This document shows, piece after piece, positions 24,906 to 37,061 of a DNA stretch of 64,000 bases (position 1 is the stretch's first letter; every line of letters begins with the position of its first letter). The notes under the pieces were generated by a model. That model was given only the letters and a program-made list of their open reading frames with translations. It was not told the DNA's origin and searched no databases. The stretch is taken from contig JACEVL010000145.1 in NCBI GenBank assembly GCA_020284085.1, forward strand, positions 1,111,983 to 1,175,982, written 5' to 3'. The translations under genes and the position numbers were made by a program. The DNA comes from Aporrectodea caliginosa. Lineage: Eukaryota > Annelida > Clitellata > Crassiclitellata > Lumbricidae.

Positions 24906-25179
24906 TATTTCGGCAGAAGAATCTGACTGGTACCACCTGAAAACGACAGCGCTGGACTTTCTATCAGTGATTTGATTCTTTTGTAGTTTTTGTTTAATGA
25001 AGTTGTGTCATAACAAAGAAAATTAGCGTTGCCCGCCTTCTTTACCGAGTATTAGGACTGGCACCAACCGATCGTAGGCAATATAGCGAGTTCGCCTGTG
25101 TATTTGCCAAGATCATTTTGGGTCAAATTTACGGTTCAAGCTAACCAATAGTTTCGTGAAATGGAAGAAACAGGTAGCA

Positions 25180-26098
25180 AATATTATTATTATTATTAAT
25201 CCAATATTTAACGACATCCTATAGCTACAAAGGCTGTTGACGTCTTTAAAGTTGTTGATGTATTTCCGTTCATTTTCTTGTAATGTTCTCACAAATGTTC
25301 TTTCTCCTTTCTCGTCTTTGATTCCGTTTCTGATAAGATGCTGACGTATTTAAAGTTTCTGACGATTTAAGTTCATTTTCATATAATTTCTGTCAACAGT
25401 TTTCTTTTTCTTTTCTTGGCTTTCATTCCGTTTCTGATAAGATGTAGACGTATTTAAAGTTTCTGACGGATTAAGATCATTTCTGTATAATGTTAATAAC
25501 TGTTTTCTCCTCAATCTTATTAACAATATTAACAATATTTGATAGATACATATTATTTGATTTGATACATATTAAAGTATTGTATCTCCGTTATGTTTGG
25601 CCCATTGGCTCTTTTTATTGTAATTCTTTTTAACATCTTTTTTTTCCTTTTGTTTCTTTTTTTTTGGTGGCTATTTCAGCTCTTTTTGGCTATATCAGCT
25701 CTTTTTTTGGCTATATCAGCTCTTTTTTTGGCTATATCAGCTCTTTTTTTGGCTATTTTAGCTCTTTTCAAATATGTTTACAAAGTTATTAACAGTACTT
25801 CTTTAAGTTTTCTAAAATAACATGTAATGCTATTTGCAAACAGAAATTCAGCACAGATGTGTAATATATATAATATACATGTATTATATACACATTTTAT
25901 TTTAACATACATCTATTTACAAGAATGCATGTTAACAATTATTTACATGACAGAATACTTAATTAAACATTTCATTAAACATTTTCCTATGAAACAATTT
26001 AATATCATTAGAAAATGCAATGAAATAATGAAATGACCATTAATCACACATATTTTGTGTTTATTGGTATTTTAATCATAAGGATTAAAATAGCAAAT
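25180..26098. mobile_element. Unclassified insertion with 8-bp TSD
   Basis: Relative to the uninterrupted copy at 33180-33190, about 919 bp are inserted between direct repeats TAGCAAAT (ending 25179 and 26098). The insert carries a GTTTAACGACATC-like motif near its left end, a short minisatellite (25672-25770) and AT-rich sequence resembling 9960-10330. No TIR or ORF was recognised. Confidence 0.65.
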
Positions 26099-26339
26099 AA
26101 CAGGAAGCTGATGCCTATTATAGATTCGGAGGACTACGTTTTACAGGTGTCTAACGAGACTTCCACAAAACCTTACATTTTCTTCGCCACTGTTCGTGCT
26201 CTGACAGTGCCAATCCCAAGCACGCATGAAGGAGGAAGGCGATGTTGAAAAAGATCTTTGTTATCAAACAGTGTCGTTAAACTGAAACTACTACTACTTA
26301 CATTTTCTTTAGCCAGTTTCGTGACAGAGAATGTAGTAG

Positions 26340-26916
<577 letters not shown>

Positions 26917-26918
<2 letters not shown>

Positions 26919-27320
26919 CTCTCAGAGTCCTCAGGGCAAACGGTCTCCCTCCGACTGCGCTCCATGAAGTTTCACGTGCAACTACCATCTCTCGCCTTCT
27001 CTATGCCTCCCCGCTTGGTGGGGATTCACCACCGCAAACGACCGTCAAAAACTCCAACGTTTCCTGCTAAGGGTCAAACGACTGGGCTACCTCCCTCCTG
27101 AACACCAGGATTTAGACCGAATGATGGAAGATGCAGACGTCAGACTCCTCCAAGCGGTCAACCGGAACTCACAACATGTGCTTAGAGGCCTCTTTCCTCC
27201 GACCGTACGTAGGCCATATGCTCTGCGCCCTAGGCCTCATGAATTTGAACTGCCCAAAAAGATGACCACAATTTCATCTCTAGGGTTCTATTTCGGACTA
27301 TTCGGTGATTTTAAGATTTA
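26917..27320 (+). pseudogene. LINE RT C-terminal fragment fused to (AGT)n
   Basis: Directly after the AGT microsatellite, two frames separated by a frameshift encode the C-terminal region of the same LINE family as 18265-18780 (TTISRLLYASP; then VLRGLFPPTVRRPYALRPR). It is 5'-truncated and frameshifted. In the parallel copies of the surrounding segmental repeat (33.7 and 38.3 kb) this fragment is absent, so it inserted or was joined later. Confidence 0.7.
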
Positions 27321-27699
27321 ACTCTCAATCTGACTAAAGGCATAAACTTATAGTTTTTAATTTCATTACCTTCATTATCCCATGTAAACAAGTTGCGGTA
27401 TGTCAACTTAGTATTTTAATAAACGAAATCTACTATGTAACGACTGCTTACAGTGCTTAGACACCTTTATATAGCTTTCAGCCGCCGCTATGTAAGGCAA
27501 CAATTTCGTTTAAACTGTAGCTATCTGTCTCGTAAAAACTGTAACTATCTATCCCGTCGAAGAATTAATTTGTATTTTTAGGTTGACGTTAACTACATCG
27601 GCAAGATGTTTACAATACAATACAATACTATTGGACATTTATAGCGCGCTTTAACAAGACAAGTCTTGCTCGAAAGCGACATTTATAAAGCGTCAGTTA

Positions 27700-28110
27700 G
27701 GAGTCTCTCAGAAGCGCTCTACATGTGACCATCAAACAGCTGAAAATGTGCGTCTTTAAGACTCCAGAGTAAACCATATAGCCACATGTAGCATTAGTGA
27801 CACGAACAGAGGGTGGCAGAGTATTTCAGATACGCGGTGCCGCGATCGAGAAGTCCCGACGAGCACGAGTGGTGGTTCGAAAAGCAGAGAGCAATCAAGT
27901 CATTTCGCGAGGCAGACCCGAGTGCCAGCCGATCAGTTTGAGTGCCAACTGGAAGGCACAGTTCGGCAATGTGGTCCGCAGCAGTGCTAGTCATAGCCTT
28001 CCAACAAAGCGTAACGATCTTCAGCTGCACCCGATTAGCAACTGGAAGCCAGTGGAGCTCACGTCGCATGTAGTCGGATATGTGTGTATATTTCGGCAGA
28101 CGCATCCTAA
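27700..28110 (-). mobile_element. LINE RT C-terminal fragment, segmental-repeat copy 2
   Basis: The - strand frame carries MRRELHWLPVANRVQLKIVT, close to the copy at 24.6-24.9 kb. Upstream on the + strand is the antisense 3' UTR (TTATAAAGCGTCAGTTAGGAG, GAAGCGCTC). It is inactive because only the C-terminal third of the RT remains. Confidence 0.75.
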
Positions 28111-28510
28111 TGATACCACCCGAAAACGACAGCGCTGTACTTTATGCCAGTGATTAGATTCTTTTGTTGTCTCTGCTTAATGAAGCTGTGTCATAACAAA
28201 GATAACTGGTGTTGCCCGCCTTCTTTACTGAGAATTAGGACTGGCACCAACGAATACTAGGCAATATCGCGAGTTGGGCTATGTATTTACCAAGATCATT
28301 TTAGGTCAAATTTACAATTCAACGTAAGCAATAGTTTCATACAAAAAAGGGGAACAGAAGGTAGCAAATATGCGAAGCTGACGCCTATTATAGTTTCTGA
28401 GGACGACGTATTCAAGGTGTCTAACGAGACTCCTACAAAGCTTTACATTTTCTTTAGCTATATTCATGACAGAGAATGTAGTAGTAGTGGCAGCCGTACT
28501 AGTAGTGTCG

Positions 28511-28867
28511 CGCCGGTGTCACGAAATAGAGTAAGCTTATCCCCTAAAATGAGTATCCCGTTAGCGAAATGGAGTATCGGGTTTAGTTTGTATTGGCGGT
28601 TTCTAAGTGTATTGAGTCGTACTTTTTGGATTTATTGTACACATAAAATATTTTGCGTATCTTTAGTTTTTACGTCGAACTGAAATTACTTTACATCGTT
28701 TTTGCTGATTGTGACTTGATTTTCGTCTTGACTATCGTGATGCCTATGACGATGGCGGATAGAATGGTTTATCCCCGGATATTCTAAACCGGTTTATTCC
28801 ATCCGGGGGATATGCTATTCCATCCGGGGGATATGCTTTAGGGGGATAGAATATCACTGGACACCGG
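28511..28867. mobile_element. Short relative of the subterminal-palindrome element
   Basis: Ends CCGGTGTCACG and GACACCGG. The right subterminal region carries repeated CCATCCGGGGGATATGC. The right flank (ATTCGTTTTGAT..CCCCGCAGATAATTCAAATGG) matches that of the large element at 42548-42630, so both sit at the same point of the segmental repeat. Confidence 0.6.
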
Positions 28868-29040
28868 CGTGATTCGTTTTGATAAAAACTCTGATCTATC
28901 ACGACTTCAAATTTCAGTCCCCGCAGATAATTCAAATGGACCCTAGCCAAACTGTTAGCCTAATTACGTTAAGTGGTTAAGTAGACTTATTTGTCCAAGA
29001 TTATTATGATTAGATTTTCCTGTTACGCGCGTTTGTGCAT

Positions 29041-29291
29041 AATATACTCTTTATTGAAACAATCCGGTTGACAAACGGCAACCGGTTACAGTGTACAGTT
29101 ACTGTAACTGTTATGCAATTGAAACAATTCACAAGAACACAAATGACAGAAGACATAAATCTTAACTGCTAACAGAACAGACAGCCTGCAATACACTGCG
29201 CTAATAGCGGCCTACAAAGCGTGTCCGCTACGGATATCGATCACGGTACCTCTCGCTCTGTGTGCCAGTGTGTTATCCAATGCGCTATCGG
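29041..29291 (-). mobile_element. tRNA-derived SINE family 1, long variant
   Basis: Reverse copy of the 42766 subfamily, with a longer 3' end that on the - strand reads CGTTTGTCAACCGGATTGTT then TCAATAAAG. Confidence 0.8.
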
Positions 29292-29801
29292 AAATATCGG
29301 TAAAAAGAAAATACATGCAAAATGTCGCCAGCAGTGAAACCTAAGATTGCATTTAAACACCTTTTAATTGCATCTCTCACGCACTAAATATATTCCGATT
29401 TTAATTGATTTCGTACTATATCTCTAATCATTACATCATTGTTCGTATCAAGTACAAATCTACGGTAGACGTTAAAGGCTTACAGAAATAATTATTGCCC
29501 TCCGTTCTCTCATTGTTGCTTCTTGTAGTTTACACCCTAACGTTTTACTCTTTGACGCTGGGGACGCTGTCTGCTGAGTACAACATTAGCGCCTTCTTCT
29601 CTCTTATATATTTCACTCCATTTAATTACATTCTGCTGTTTAACAAAAGATCAACTCTTCCGCGCGGTAGAGGTCACTTCTTAATCCCACTGATTTGATG
29701 TCTGTTTATAAGTTTCGCGCCTTTTTAGTCTGCGGTTTCTGAGGAACAATTAGCTCTTCCAGTTTGAAGCAGTCATGAGCGAATGATTCCGTATCCAGTA
29801 T

Positions 29802-29802
<1 letters not shown>

Positions 29803-29889
<87 letters not shown>

Positions 29890-29898
29890 ATATATATA
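29803..29898. repeat. (TA)n tract, mariner insertion site
   Basis: About 96 bp of TA, continuing at 30880-30890 beyond the mariner. Confidence 0.95.
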
Positions 29899-30879
29899 CA
29901 CTGTGTCCTGGAAAAAAAGGGGACCCCTTATGGTAATACGAAAAAAAACTAGTAAATGTCATCGATTTTTAAAATTCCAAGACCATTTTAATCCTGATAT
30001 AATTATCAACAAATGTGTAATTTATGAACTGCCCAGTTAAAAAAATTACGTCATAATGACGTCTTGAAATAGCTGATCGTTTGCTTCGTACTCGCTCGAC
30101 ATTTAGTCGGTCAGTCATGGTTTCGGTTGGTGTATCGGCTCTTGGTAGAACGGAAATCCATTTCATAGAACCAGAGGTGAAAATAAATGGAGCTTATTAC
30201 CGGGATTGTTTGCTGTTGGAAAAGTTGTTGCCTGATATCCGCGAATATTCGGATTATTACACATTTCAACAAGATGGCGCTCCAGCTCACCGAGCTCGTG
30301 AAACTGTTGAATTGCTGGCAAAGGAAACTCCGGATTTCATACCTCCTAATCTTTGGCCGCCAAACAGCCCGGACTTAAATCCCGTTGATTACAAGATTTG
30401 GCGACTAATGCAAGAGAAGGTTTACAGGATAAAGATAAGAGACATTGAAGAACTCCGTGCGCGTATTGTTAATGCCTGGGATGAATTTGATCAGCTGGTT
30501 ATCGATGCTGCTATTGGCCAATGGCGCGCTCGTCTTGAAGCTTGTGTTGAGGCCGAAGGCGAACACTTTGAGCACGCCTTGTAGTCTAATATTATTCAAA
30601 TATAAAAATTAAATTAAACTAACATTTATAATTGATAAATGACAGTTTAAAATAATAATGAAAATTTTAGATGATTTTTGTGCCGTCCTTGCAACTTGAC
30701 TTTTGATGAAAATGACGTCATTATGACGTCATTATTAAATAACAAAAACTTTTATACTTTAACCAGTATTTAGCAAATTATGTCAGGATTCAAATGGTCC
30801 TGGAATTTTAAAAATCGATGAACATTTACTAGTTCATTTTCATATTACCAAAAGGGGTCCCTTTTTTCAGGACACAGTG
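29899..30879 (+). mobile_element. mariner-like (DD37D, maT-type) element, internally deleted
   Basis: Both ends read CACTGTGTCCTG.. as terminal inverted repeats, with similarity extending ~100 bp inward, and both abut TA inside a (TA)n tract, the standard mariner target. The ORF inside keeps only the C-terminal half of the transposase. The corresponding position in the other copy of the surrounding segmental repeat (~23.68 kb) lacks it, giving an empty site. Confidence 0.88.
30081..30584 (+). pseudogene. mariner-like transposase, N-terminally truncated (DD37D)
   Basis: 167 codons carry the second and third catalytic Asp: FQQDGAPAH (D65) and WPPNSPDLNPVD (D103), exactly 37 residues apart, the maT spacing. 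Upstream VMVSVGVSALGRT corresponds to the usual VMVWGGIS block. The helix-turn-helix region and the first catalytic Asp block are missing. The left TIR sits directly before the remaining ORF, so ~500 bp were lost. It cannot encode an active enzyme. Confidence 0.85.
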
Positions 30880-31264
30880 TATATATATATAGCCACGCGT
30901 TCGACCACTGAAAGCGAATGATTGGCTAGTTGTTGTTTACAGCGTTGCGCCATAAGAGAGATGATTAGCGTCGCCCTCCTTCGTCCGGGCCCGGGACTGG
31001 CACTATCAAAGTACGGGCAGTGGCCTAGTTGCTTGAATAGTTACTGCTCACCGACGTTTTGCAGGTAATGATGATGATTAGTCCCAACCCTCTTCTTCAT
31101 TTCACGCTTTGTACTGGCAGTATAACAGAGAATACGGGCAGTAACGTAGTTCTCTGGAGTTGGTTCTCAATGCACCAGATAAGCGTTGCCTAAATTCAAC
31201 CTAGTAATTGGTCTGCTGGTTAGTTGCTGTTTAACGACACTGTGTCATAAAAATTTTTATTCGT

Positions 31265-31530
31265 TTAATATTTCAGACTGACACACCACTGTATGATTTA
31301 TGACAATTCAAAGTATTATGGTATGATCACAGGTTATTACAGGAGTTGAATTTCACTCTTTGGCAGCCACGCAAGGCACCCATCACGTCCTACCGCTCAT
31401 TTCACAAAAACCATCTGGCGAATGAAAGAGCTGAGTCGACTTTTGGGAGGAGGGGTAGGGGGAATCGATCCCGCGTCCATGCCGTTTTTCAGGCCAGAGT
31501 GTTACCATTACGCTAAACCCCTTCCCAGCA
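31265..31530 (-). mobile_element. tRNA-derived SINE family 4
   Basis: The - strand head GGGGTTTAGCGTAATGGTAA with B box GGGATCGATTCC, body with GACACACCACTGTATGAT in reverse. A second copy is at 61725-61870 (-) in CRELD intron 12 (GTGTTACCATTACCCTAAAC). Confidence 0.65.
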
Positions 31531-31997
31531 TACCCTTCTCTTTTCTCGAGGCTTGGAACTGGCACTACCACAGAAGGAGCAGTAGTTGTAGTTTCAGTTT
31601 TGCGACACTGTGTGATAACAAAGATCATAAGCGTCGCCCGCCTCCTTCATCCAGGCTTGGGACTGGCACTGACAGAGTACGAGCAGTGGCGGAGTTGGCA
31701 CTACCACAGGTAGAGTAGGTGTGAAGTTGTTCATATAAGGCCTCTGAAACAATTATGTAAGGTGTCTAAACAGAGTCACTGCTCTCAGCGGCGCTATAAG
31801 TTATTAATTACATTAGAGTCCAATATTGACCGCCGTTATGAAGATTTAGCGACATATTACTTACGTAAAGGTTTCTATTTCTGTTGTCATTAAATGTTAT
31901 CCATTGTTTAACAATGTCTTATGGTTGCCTCGGCCGTTAACGTCGAGCCTTCCTTGCATGGTGTCGGTATCGATACTCGGTAGCGACTGAATGATTT

Positions 31998-32278
31998 AAC
32001 GGATCCACAGTTTAACGGCAGCTTATGACAACATAGGCCGTTGCCGCCGACAAAAGATTATTTTTTGGCATATTACAGCAATGATTTAACGAAAATTACA
32101 TATAAAGTATATCGTGTCGCAGAAAAACCGATTTAAAGGTGTTTACAGAGAGCCGAAGGTTTAAGTGCTTTATTCTATTTTGCATACGCTTTTGGATGGA
32201 TCCAGAGTTTAACGACAGCTTATGACAACAAAGGCCATTGCCGTCGAAAAGAATGATTTTGGCATATAACAGCTCTCA
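31998..32278 (+). repeat. ~85-bp dispersed repeat, copies 4 and 5
   Basis: 31998-32082 is near-identical to the unit. 32195-32278 is diverged (CAGAGTTTAACGACAGCTTA). Confidence 0.8.
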
Positions 32279-32464
32279 ACAGTTGTCGAACTTATTTATT
32301 CGCTTTTTCTTTCCGATAGTTGAATTTATGTAATGAGCAAATCGTTATCGCTTAAAAAGATATCCATTTTGTTGCATCCCTTGTTCTTGGCGCAATTCAC
32401 TTGAAAATAAACACCTGACCGAACAATTGTGCTGAATTACAGCGTAACAAACGAAGGTGATAGG

Positions 32465-32912
32465 CAGCGCAAGACATTTATAAAGCGCCACTTAAGAGTC
32501 TCTCAGAAGCGCTCAACACGTAAGTAAGTAAGTATATCCTTTATTGATCCAAATTATTGCTAACCGCACTTTGGCCATCAAACAGCTGAAAAGTGCTTCT
32601 TTAAGAGTCGAGAGGAAACCATGATAGTCACGTGTAGCATTTGTTTCACGAACAGAGGGTGGAAGAGCACTCCAGATCCGTGGCGACACTATCGAGAAGT
32701 CCCGACGAGCACGGGTTGTGTTTCGAAAGCAGGGTACAATCAAGTCATTACGCGAGGCAGACCGGAGCACCAACTGGAAGGCACAGTCCGGCAATGTAGT
32801 CCGCAGCTGTGTCAGTCATAGCGTTCCAACACAGCGTGTCGATTTTCAGTTGCACCCGATTAGCAACTCAAAGGCAGTGAAGATCACGTCGCATGTAGTT
32901 GGATATGTGTGA
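32465..32912 (-). mobile_element. LINE RT C-terminal fragment, copy 3, with internal TTAC-tail insertion
   Basis: Antisense CR1-like RT remnant (RDFSIVSPRIWSALPPSVRE). Its 3' UTR is interrupted at ~32521-32575 by TAAGTAAGTAAGTATATCC.., the end of another LINE family (as at 18265). Nested LINE insertion. Confidence 0.7.
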
Positions 32913-33470
32913 ATATTTCGGCAGAAGAATCTGACTGGTACCAACCGTAAACGACAGCGCTGGATTTTCTACCAGTGATTGGGTTATTTTGTAGTTTCTG
33001 TTTAATGAATTTGTGTCATAACAAAGAAAATTAGCGTTGCCCGCCTTCTTTACCGAGTATTAGGTCTGGCACCAACCGATCGTAGGCAATATCGCGAGTT
33101 CGTCTGTGTATTTGCCAAGATCATTTCAGGTCAAATTTACGGTTCAAGCTAACCAATAGTTTCGTGAAATGGAAGAAACAGGTAGCAAATAACAGGAAGC
33201 TGATGCCTATTATAGTTTCGGAAGACTACGTTTTACAGGTGTCTAACGAGACTTCCACGAAGCCTTACATTTTCTTCGCCACTGTTCGTGCTCTGGCAGT
33301 GCCAATCCCAAGCACGGTGGAAGGAGGAAGGCACTGTTGAAAAAATCTTTGTTATCACACAGTATCGTTAAACTGAAACTACTACTAATTACATTTTCTT
33401 TAGCTAGTTTCGTGACAGAGAATGTAGTGGCAGTCGTAGTAGTCGTAGTCGTAGTCGTGTAGTGTTAATA

Positions 33471-33568
<98 letters not shown>

Positions 33569-33730
33569 CGGTGGTGGTAAGTAGTAGTAGTAGTAGCAGC
33601 AGCAGCAGTAGCCAACATCAGTAGCAGCAGCAGCAGCAGTAGCAGTAGCAGTAGCAGTAGCAGTAGCAGTAGCAGTAGCAGTAGCAGTAGTAGTAGCAGT
33701 AGTAGTAGTGGAAGTAGCAGTAGTAGTAAT
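33471..33730. repeat. (AGT)n/(AGC)n tract, copy 2
   Basis: Same position in the segmental repeat as 26340-26918, shorter. Confidence 0.95.
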
Positions 33731-34479
33731 CGGCATTTATACTGCTTCCCTCGAGATCTCTACTCAAAGGCGAGTTGCAGTAGTGGAAGTAGCAGTGCAA
33801 CTATTAGTTGTTATTACTAACTTCAGCGCTGGCTTTATTTGTTTTGAGTCCCCGCAGATAATTCAAATGCAGCTTCGCTATACTTTTAATCATGTTAAGT
33901 GCTTACTAAGTATAGCCGAATAAAAACTGTGCTATTCCAAAATAAATTCTGCCGAGCAGTGCCGACGTCAACGACCTTTGTTGCCGTAAGATGTCGTTAA
34001 ACACTGGATACTTCTAAAGATTGTAACGATCTGCTTAGACACCTTTACAACGTTTGACACTTATGATATATATTCGGAATTTTCGTTCGTTCAAACGTTA
34101 TCTTTTACCTCGTCAAAAATTAATAAATTATGTAATTTAATAGTCCATCAGCTACAAAGTGATGTAGCCTACTTTATTGAAACGCGAGGAATGTATGTGT
34201 GGATTTTTATAAAGTTTCACATGCATCTTACACGTATTCAGTGTGTCTGCATATAAACAAGGTTGGAGAAATACGAACTTTGATAAACAAACTGTATGAT
34301 TAATGCGTCCATAATACCGCGCTATAACAATATTTTTATGATCTTTGTATGCAACGCAAAGATTTATTTACAAAGAAAACAATTTCATATCTCGTGTATT
34401 ATTTAAAAACATCTGCTAAATACATATATTCTCCAGTAGCCTTATTGGTTACCTCGTTCGTTGCCCTAACTAACATTGC

Positions 34480-34672
34480 CACTAGCCTAGTACTTCTTTA
34501 GTAACTAACTGTTAGAGCACAGATGATATTGCAGCATTATTGCTATCTCAACCCATTTAATAACTAACTGTCAGAGCTGAGACAATTTTTCCTATCTGTT
34601 AACTGTTACAAGGTGCGACCTGTCAGCTTGATGTTGAGAATAAACGAAATTGATTGATTGATTGATTGAATA
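34480..34672 (+). mobile_element. LINE/SINE 3' end with (ATTG)n tail
   Basis: Ends GGTGCGACCTGTCAGCTTGA .. AATAAACGAAATTGATTGAT. The inverse copy is at 49480-49625 (CAATCAATTTCGTTTATTCA .. CTGACAGGTCGCAACTTG). Another (ATTG)n-tailed end, of different sequence, is at 46403-46560. Confidence 0.7.
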
Positions 34673-35067
34673 ACTTATATTGATTATAACTTATATAACT
34701 TAGTACATTATATGACATAATTACAACATTGCTACAGGTAAAAGTGTAATTTAGCGTCGTAAATCATTTTCTTTTTTGTTATTTAGTTTTAGCGTCGTAA
34801 ATTATTTTAATACTGTAACTTCTATTGCGCCGGTGTCTAATGCACAAGGCATCAACCGATGGCGCAAACTGTCTTATAATATCGCTCGCCTGATTGCTGC
34901 TGTGCGAGACGCTGTCGCCAATGATGGCTCCAGGAACCGTGTACCTTCTGACCTAAGGACCCGCAACTCGATTTCTCACATTTAACGTATTTTATTGATA
35001 ATGGAGTTGTGGGTAAACCCGTAGTTTTGTTTTATTATTTCAATTATTTTCATGATAAGTGTAATGA

Positions 35068-35299
35068 ATCCAGCTTCTATTTAAAGAAGATTCTTTTCAT
35101 CAATCCCAATTCTATTTAAGCTAAAATAATTTTCATCAATCCAACTTCTATTTAGCAAGAATTCTTTTCCTCAATCCAACTCGTATTCGACCAACGCTGA
35201 AACCCATGCAATGGCGAGTCATTTACGATGCTAAACTACACGCTTTTTTCATCAATCCAGCTTCTATTTTATTTTCATCAATCCAACTTCCATTTAGTC
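35068..35299 (+). repeat. Array of the TCATCAATCCAACTTCTATTT unit outside the nested element
   Basis: Six or so degenerate units of the inner-array repeat of 6325-6620, here in one orientation only and without the GACNNTTCGTCAACG arrays. Confidence 0.8.
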
Positions 35300-35482
35300 A
35301 TTGGTATCACTTACGCTTTCTTTACAAAGCGTCTGGTAAAAAAGTCGACGTAAACTATATAATATTATTAATATATATATAATATATGTATATATAAATA
35401 AATATATATATATATGACATTTTCGTTCAAACGATAGCTTCGTAACACATCGAGGAATTACCACGGTATAGTTAAAGCTATA

Positions 35483-36613
35483 CAGGGTGGGCCAAAAAAA
35501 AGGAACCCCTACGCATTTTGCTAATATTTCGGCCAAAAGTAAGAATTTTTCAATCATGTTTTACAGGCTTAAAGGTAATTCATATCTACGTATAATGGCC
35601 AAATCAAACAGAACAAAAGTTATATCACTTTTAGTGAGTCCACCCACTGTTTTTTGATGGTTCAAAAACGTAACGCTACAAAAAGCAACAAAAAACGATT
35701 TTACTAAATCACTTCTCATAATTGTAATCAAACAAACTTGATTATTGTTTCACAACTTGAGTTCAATGTGTCCACCACCAGTGCCCATACATGTTCTGAG
35801 ACTTTGTGTAAAGTTTTGATGTCTTTGTTGATGGGTTCCAGAGGTAAATCTTCCCACATCAACTTCAATGCGACCTTCAATTCTCTTATCGTTTTTGGCT
35901 TTGGTCGCAGATTGTGGTATTTCTCCAGCATAGCTCCCCTTACGTGATTATCCATTTGTTGGAGTGCGGAAGATTTCGGCCTTCCGCTGCCTTTACGACG
36001 TTCCAGAGCCGATCCCCTTTCATGAATGCGGAGGCATATTTTTTAACGGTAGGCCTACTCAGCTTCCACTGTTTATCAGGGCAAGCGGCGATTAGAGCTT
36101 TTGCTCAAAGACCTTGCTCATGAAGTGTCTGCATACGCATTTTGTCTATCACTGACACCTTGCCCATCTTGATATTTTAGAAATTTCATTTTCATTGTTT
36201 CAATGAAAAATTATTAACCTGAAAAATTCTTTCTTTACCAACTTGATCGTCTTCTTGCTAAGTGACGTCACAGTGACGTGCATTTACGCTGGTACCCCGT
36301 TTCTTTTCTAAATAATAATAATATGTATCTGGCAATATCAAGTTTGTTTGAAAACAATTATTTGAGAAGTGACTTGGTAAAATCGTTTTTTGTTGCTTTT
36401 TGTTGCGTTACGCTTTTGACCCATCAAAAACAGTGGGTGGACTCATTAAAAGTGATATAACTATTGTTCTGTTTGAAATGTTTTGGTGAAATTTGGCCGA
36501 TATACGTAGATATGAATTACCTTTCAGCCTGTGAAATTTGATTTAAAAATTCTTACTTTTGGCCGAAATATTAGCAAAAATGCGTAGGGGTTCCTTTTTT
36601 ATGGCCCACCCTG
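35483..36613 (-). mobile_element. mariner/Tc-like element with ~220-bp TIRs, catalytic core deleted
   Basis: The ends CAGGGTGGGCCAAAAAAAAG and the inverted right end ..TATGGCCCACCCTG lie next to TA dinucleotides. Similarity between the arms extends about 220 bp. On the - strand, from 36180 downward, an N-terminal segment (MGKVSVIDKMRMQTLHEQG, then HTH-like PTVKKYAS and a RRKGSGRPK GRPR-type motif, in broken frames) is joined to a C-terminal tail at 35728-35955 (LKVALKLMWEDLPLEPINK). The DDE/D catalytic region between them is absent. Confidence 0.8.
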
Positions 36614-36828
36614 TAGTTAAACGTTGGAAACTTTAACTTATCCGGACCTCCCCTTATCCTATCCTCGTGTGGCGATAATTGGAAACGAAGTCCATTGTGT
36701 GACGTCACAATATAGTCTAGACACTGCGCGGCCGCTTCGAGTAACACTACGGACGGAAGGATGGACAGTGATTTCTGTTCGTTTAAATTGTTAATGATTT
36801 CAGCCGCTGTCAACGACCTCTGTTGCGG

Positions 36829-37061
36829 GGGGGCCCGGTGGCGCATTGGATAACATCTGGCACGAAGACCGAGAGGTACCGAGTTCGAGCCCCCGTTGGG
36901 CGGATATGCTTTGTAGGCTGCTATTAGCGCCGTTGTATTGCAGGCTGTCTGTTCTGTTAGTAGTTAAGATTTAAATTGCATAACATGTAAATGTACAGCG
37001 CAGTGCGTTTGTCAGGCGCTTATTAAAGAAAAGATATTATTATTATTATTATTATTATTAA
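36829..37061 (+). mobile_element. tRNA-derived SINE family 1 (tRNA-Arg-like head), (ATT)n tail
   Basis: Head GGTGGCGCATTGGATAACAT (A box) and CCGAGTTCGAGCCCCCG (B box), body with CTGCTATTAGCGCCGTTGTA and GTCAGGCGCTTATTAAAG, tail (ATT)n. It splits a copy of the dispersed GTCAACGACC..AAGAT.GTTAAAC motif. Near-identical to 47463-47683. Confidence 0.88.

Larger units (their letters stand above)
29285..33930. repeat. Segmental repeat, copy 2
   Basis: Direct, diverged copy of 21590-26350. It lacks the C-tract insert (21.81-22.77 kb) and the 25180-26098 insert but has the DD37D mariner. It continues through AGT repeats to CCCCGCAGATAATTCAAATG. Shorter parallel blocks are 27340-28990 and 37100-42790. 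Confidence 0.85.

Noticed and set aside
36829..36905. Functional tRNA-Arg gene
   Set aside because: tRNA-Arg-like but followed by the SINE body and repeated at 47463; stems are imperfect.
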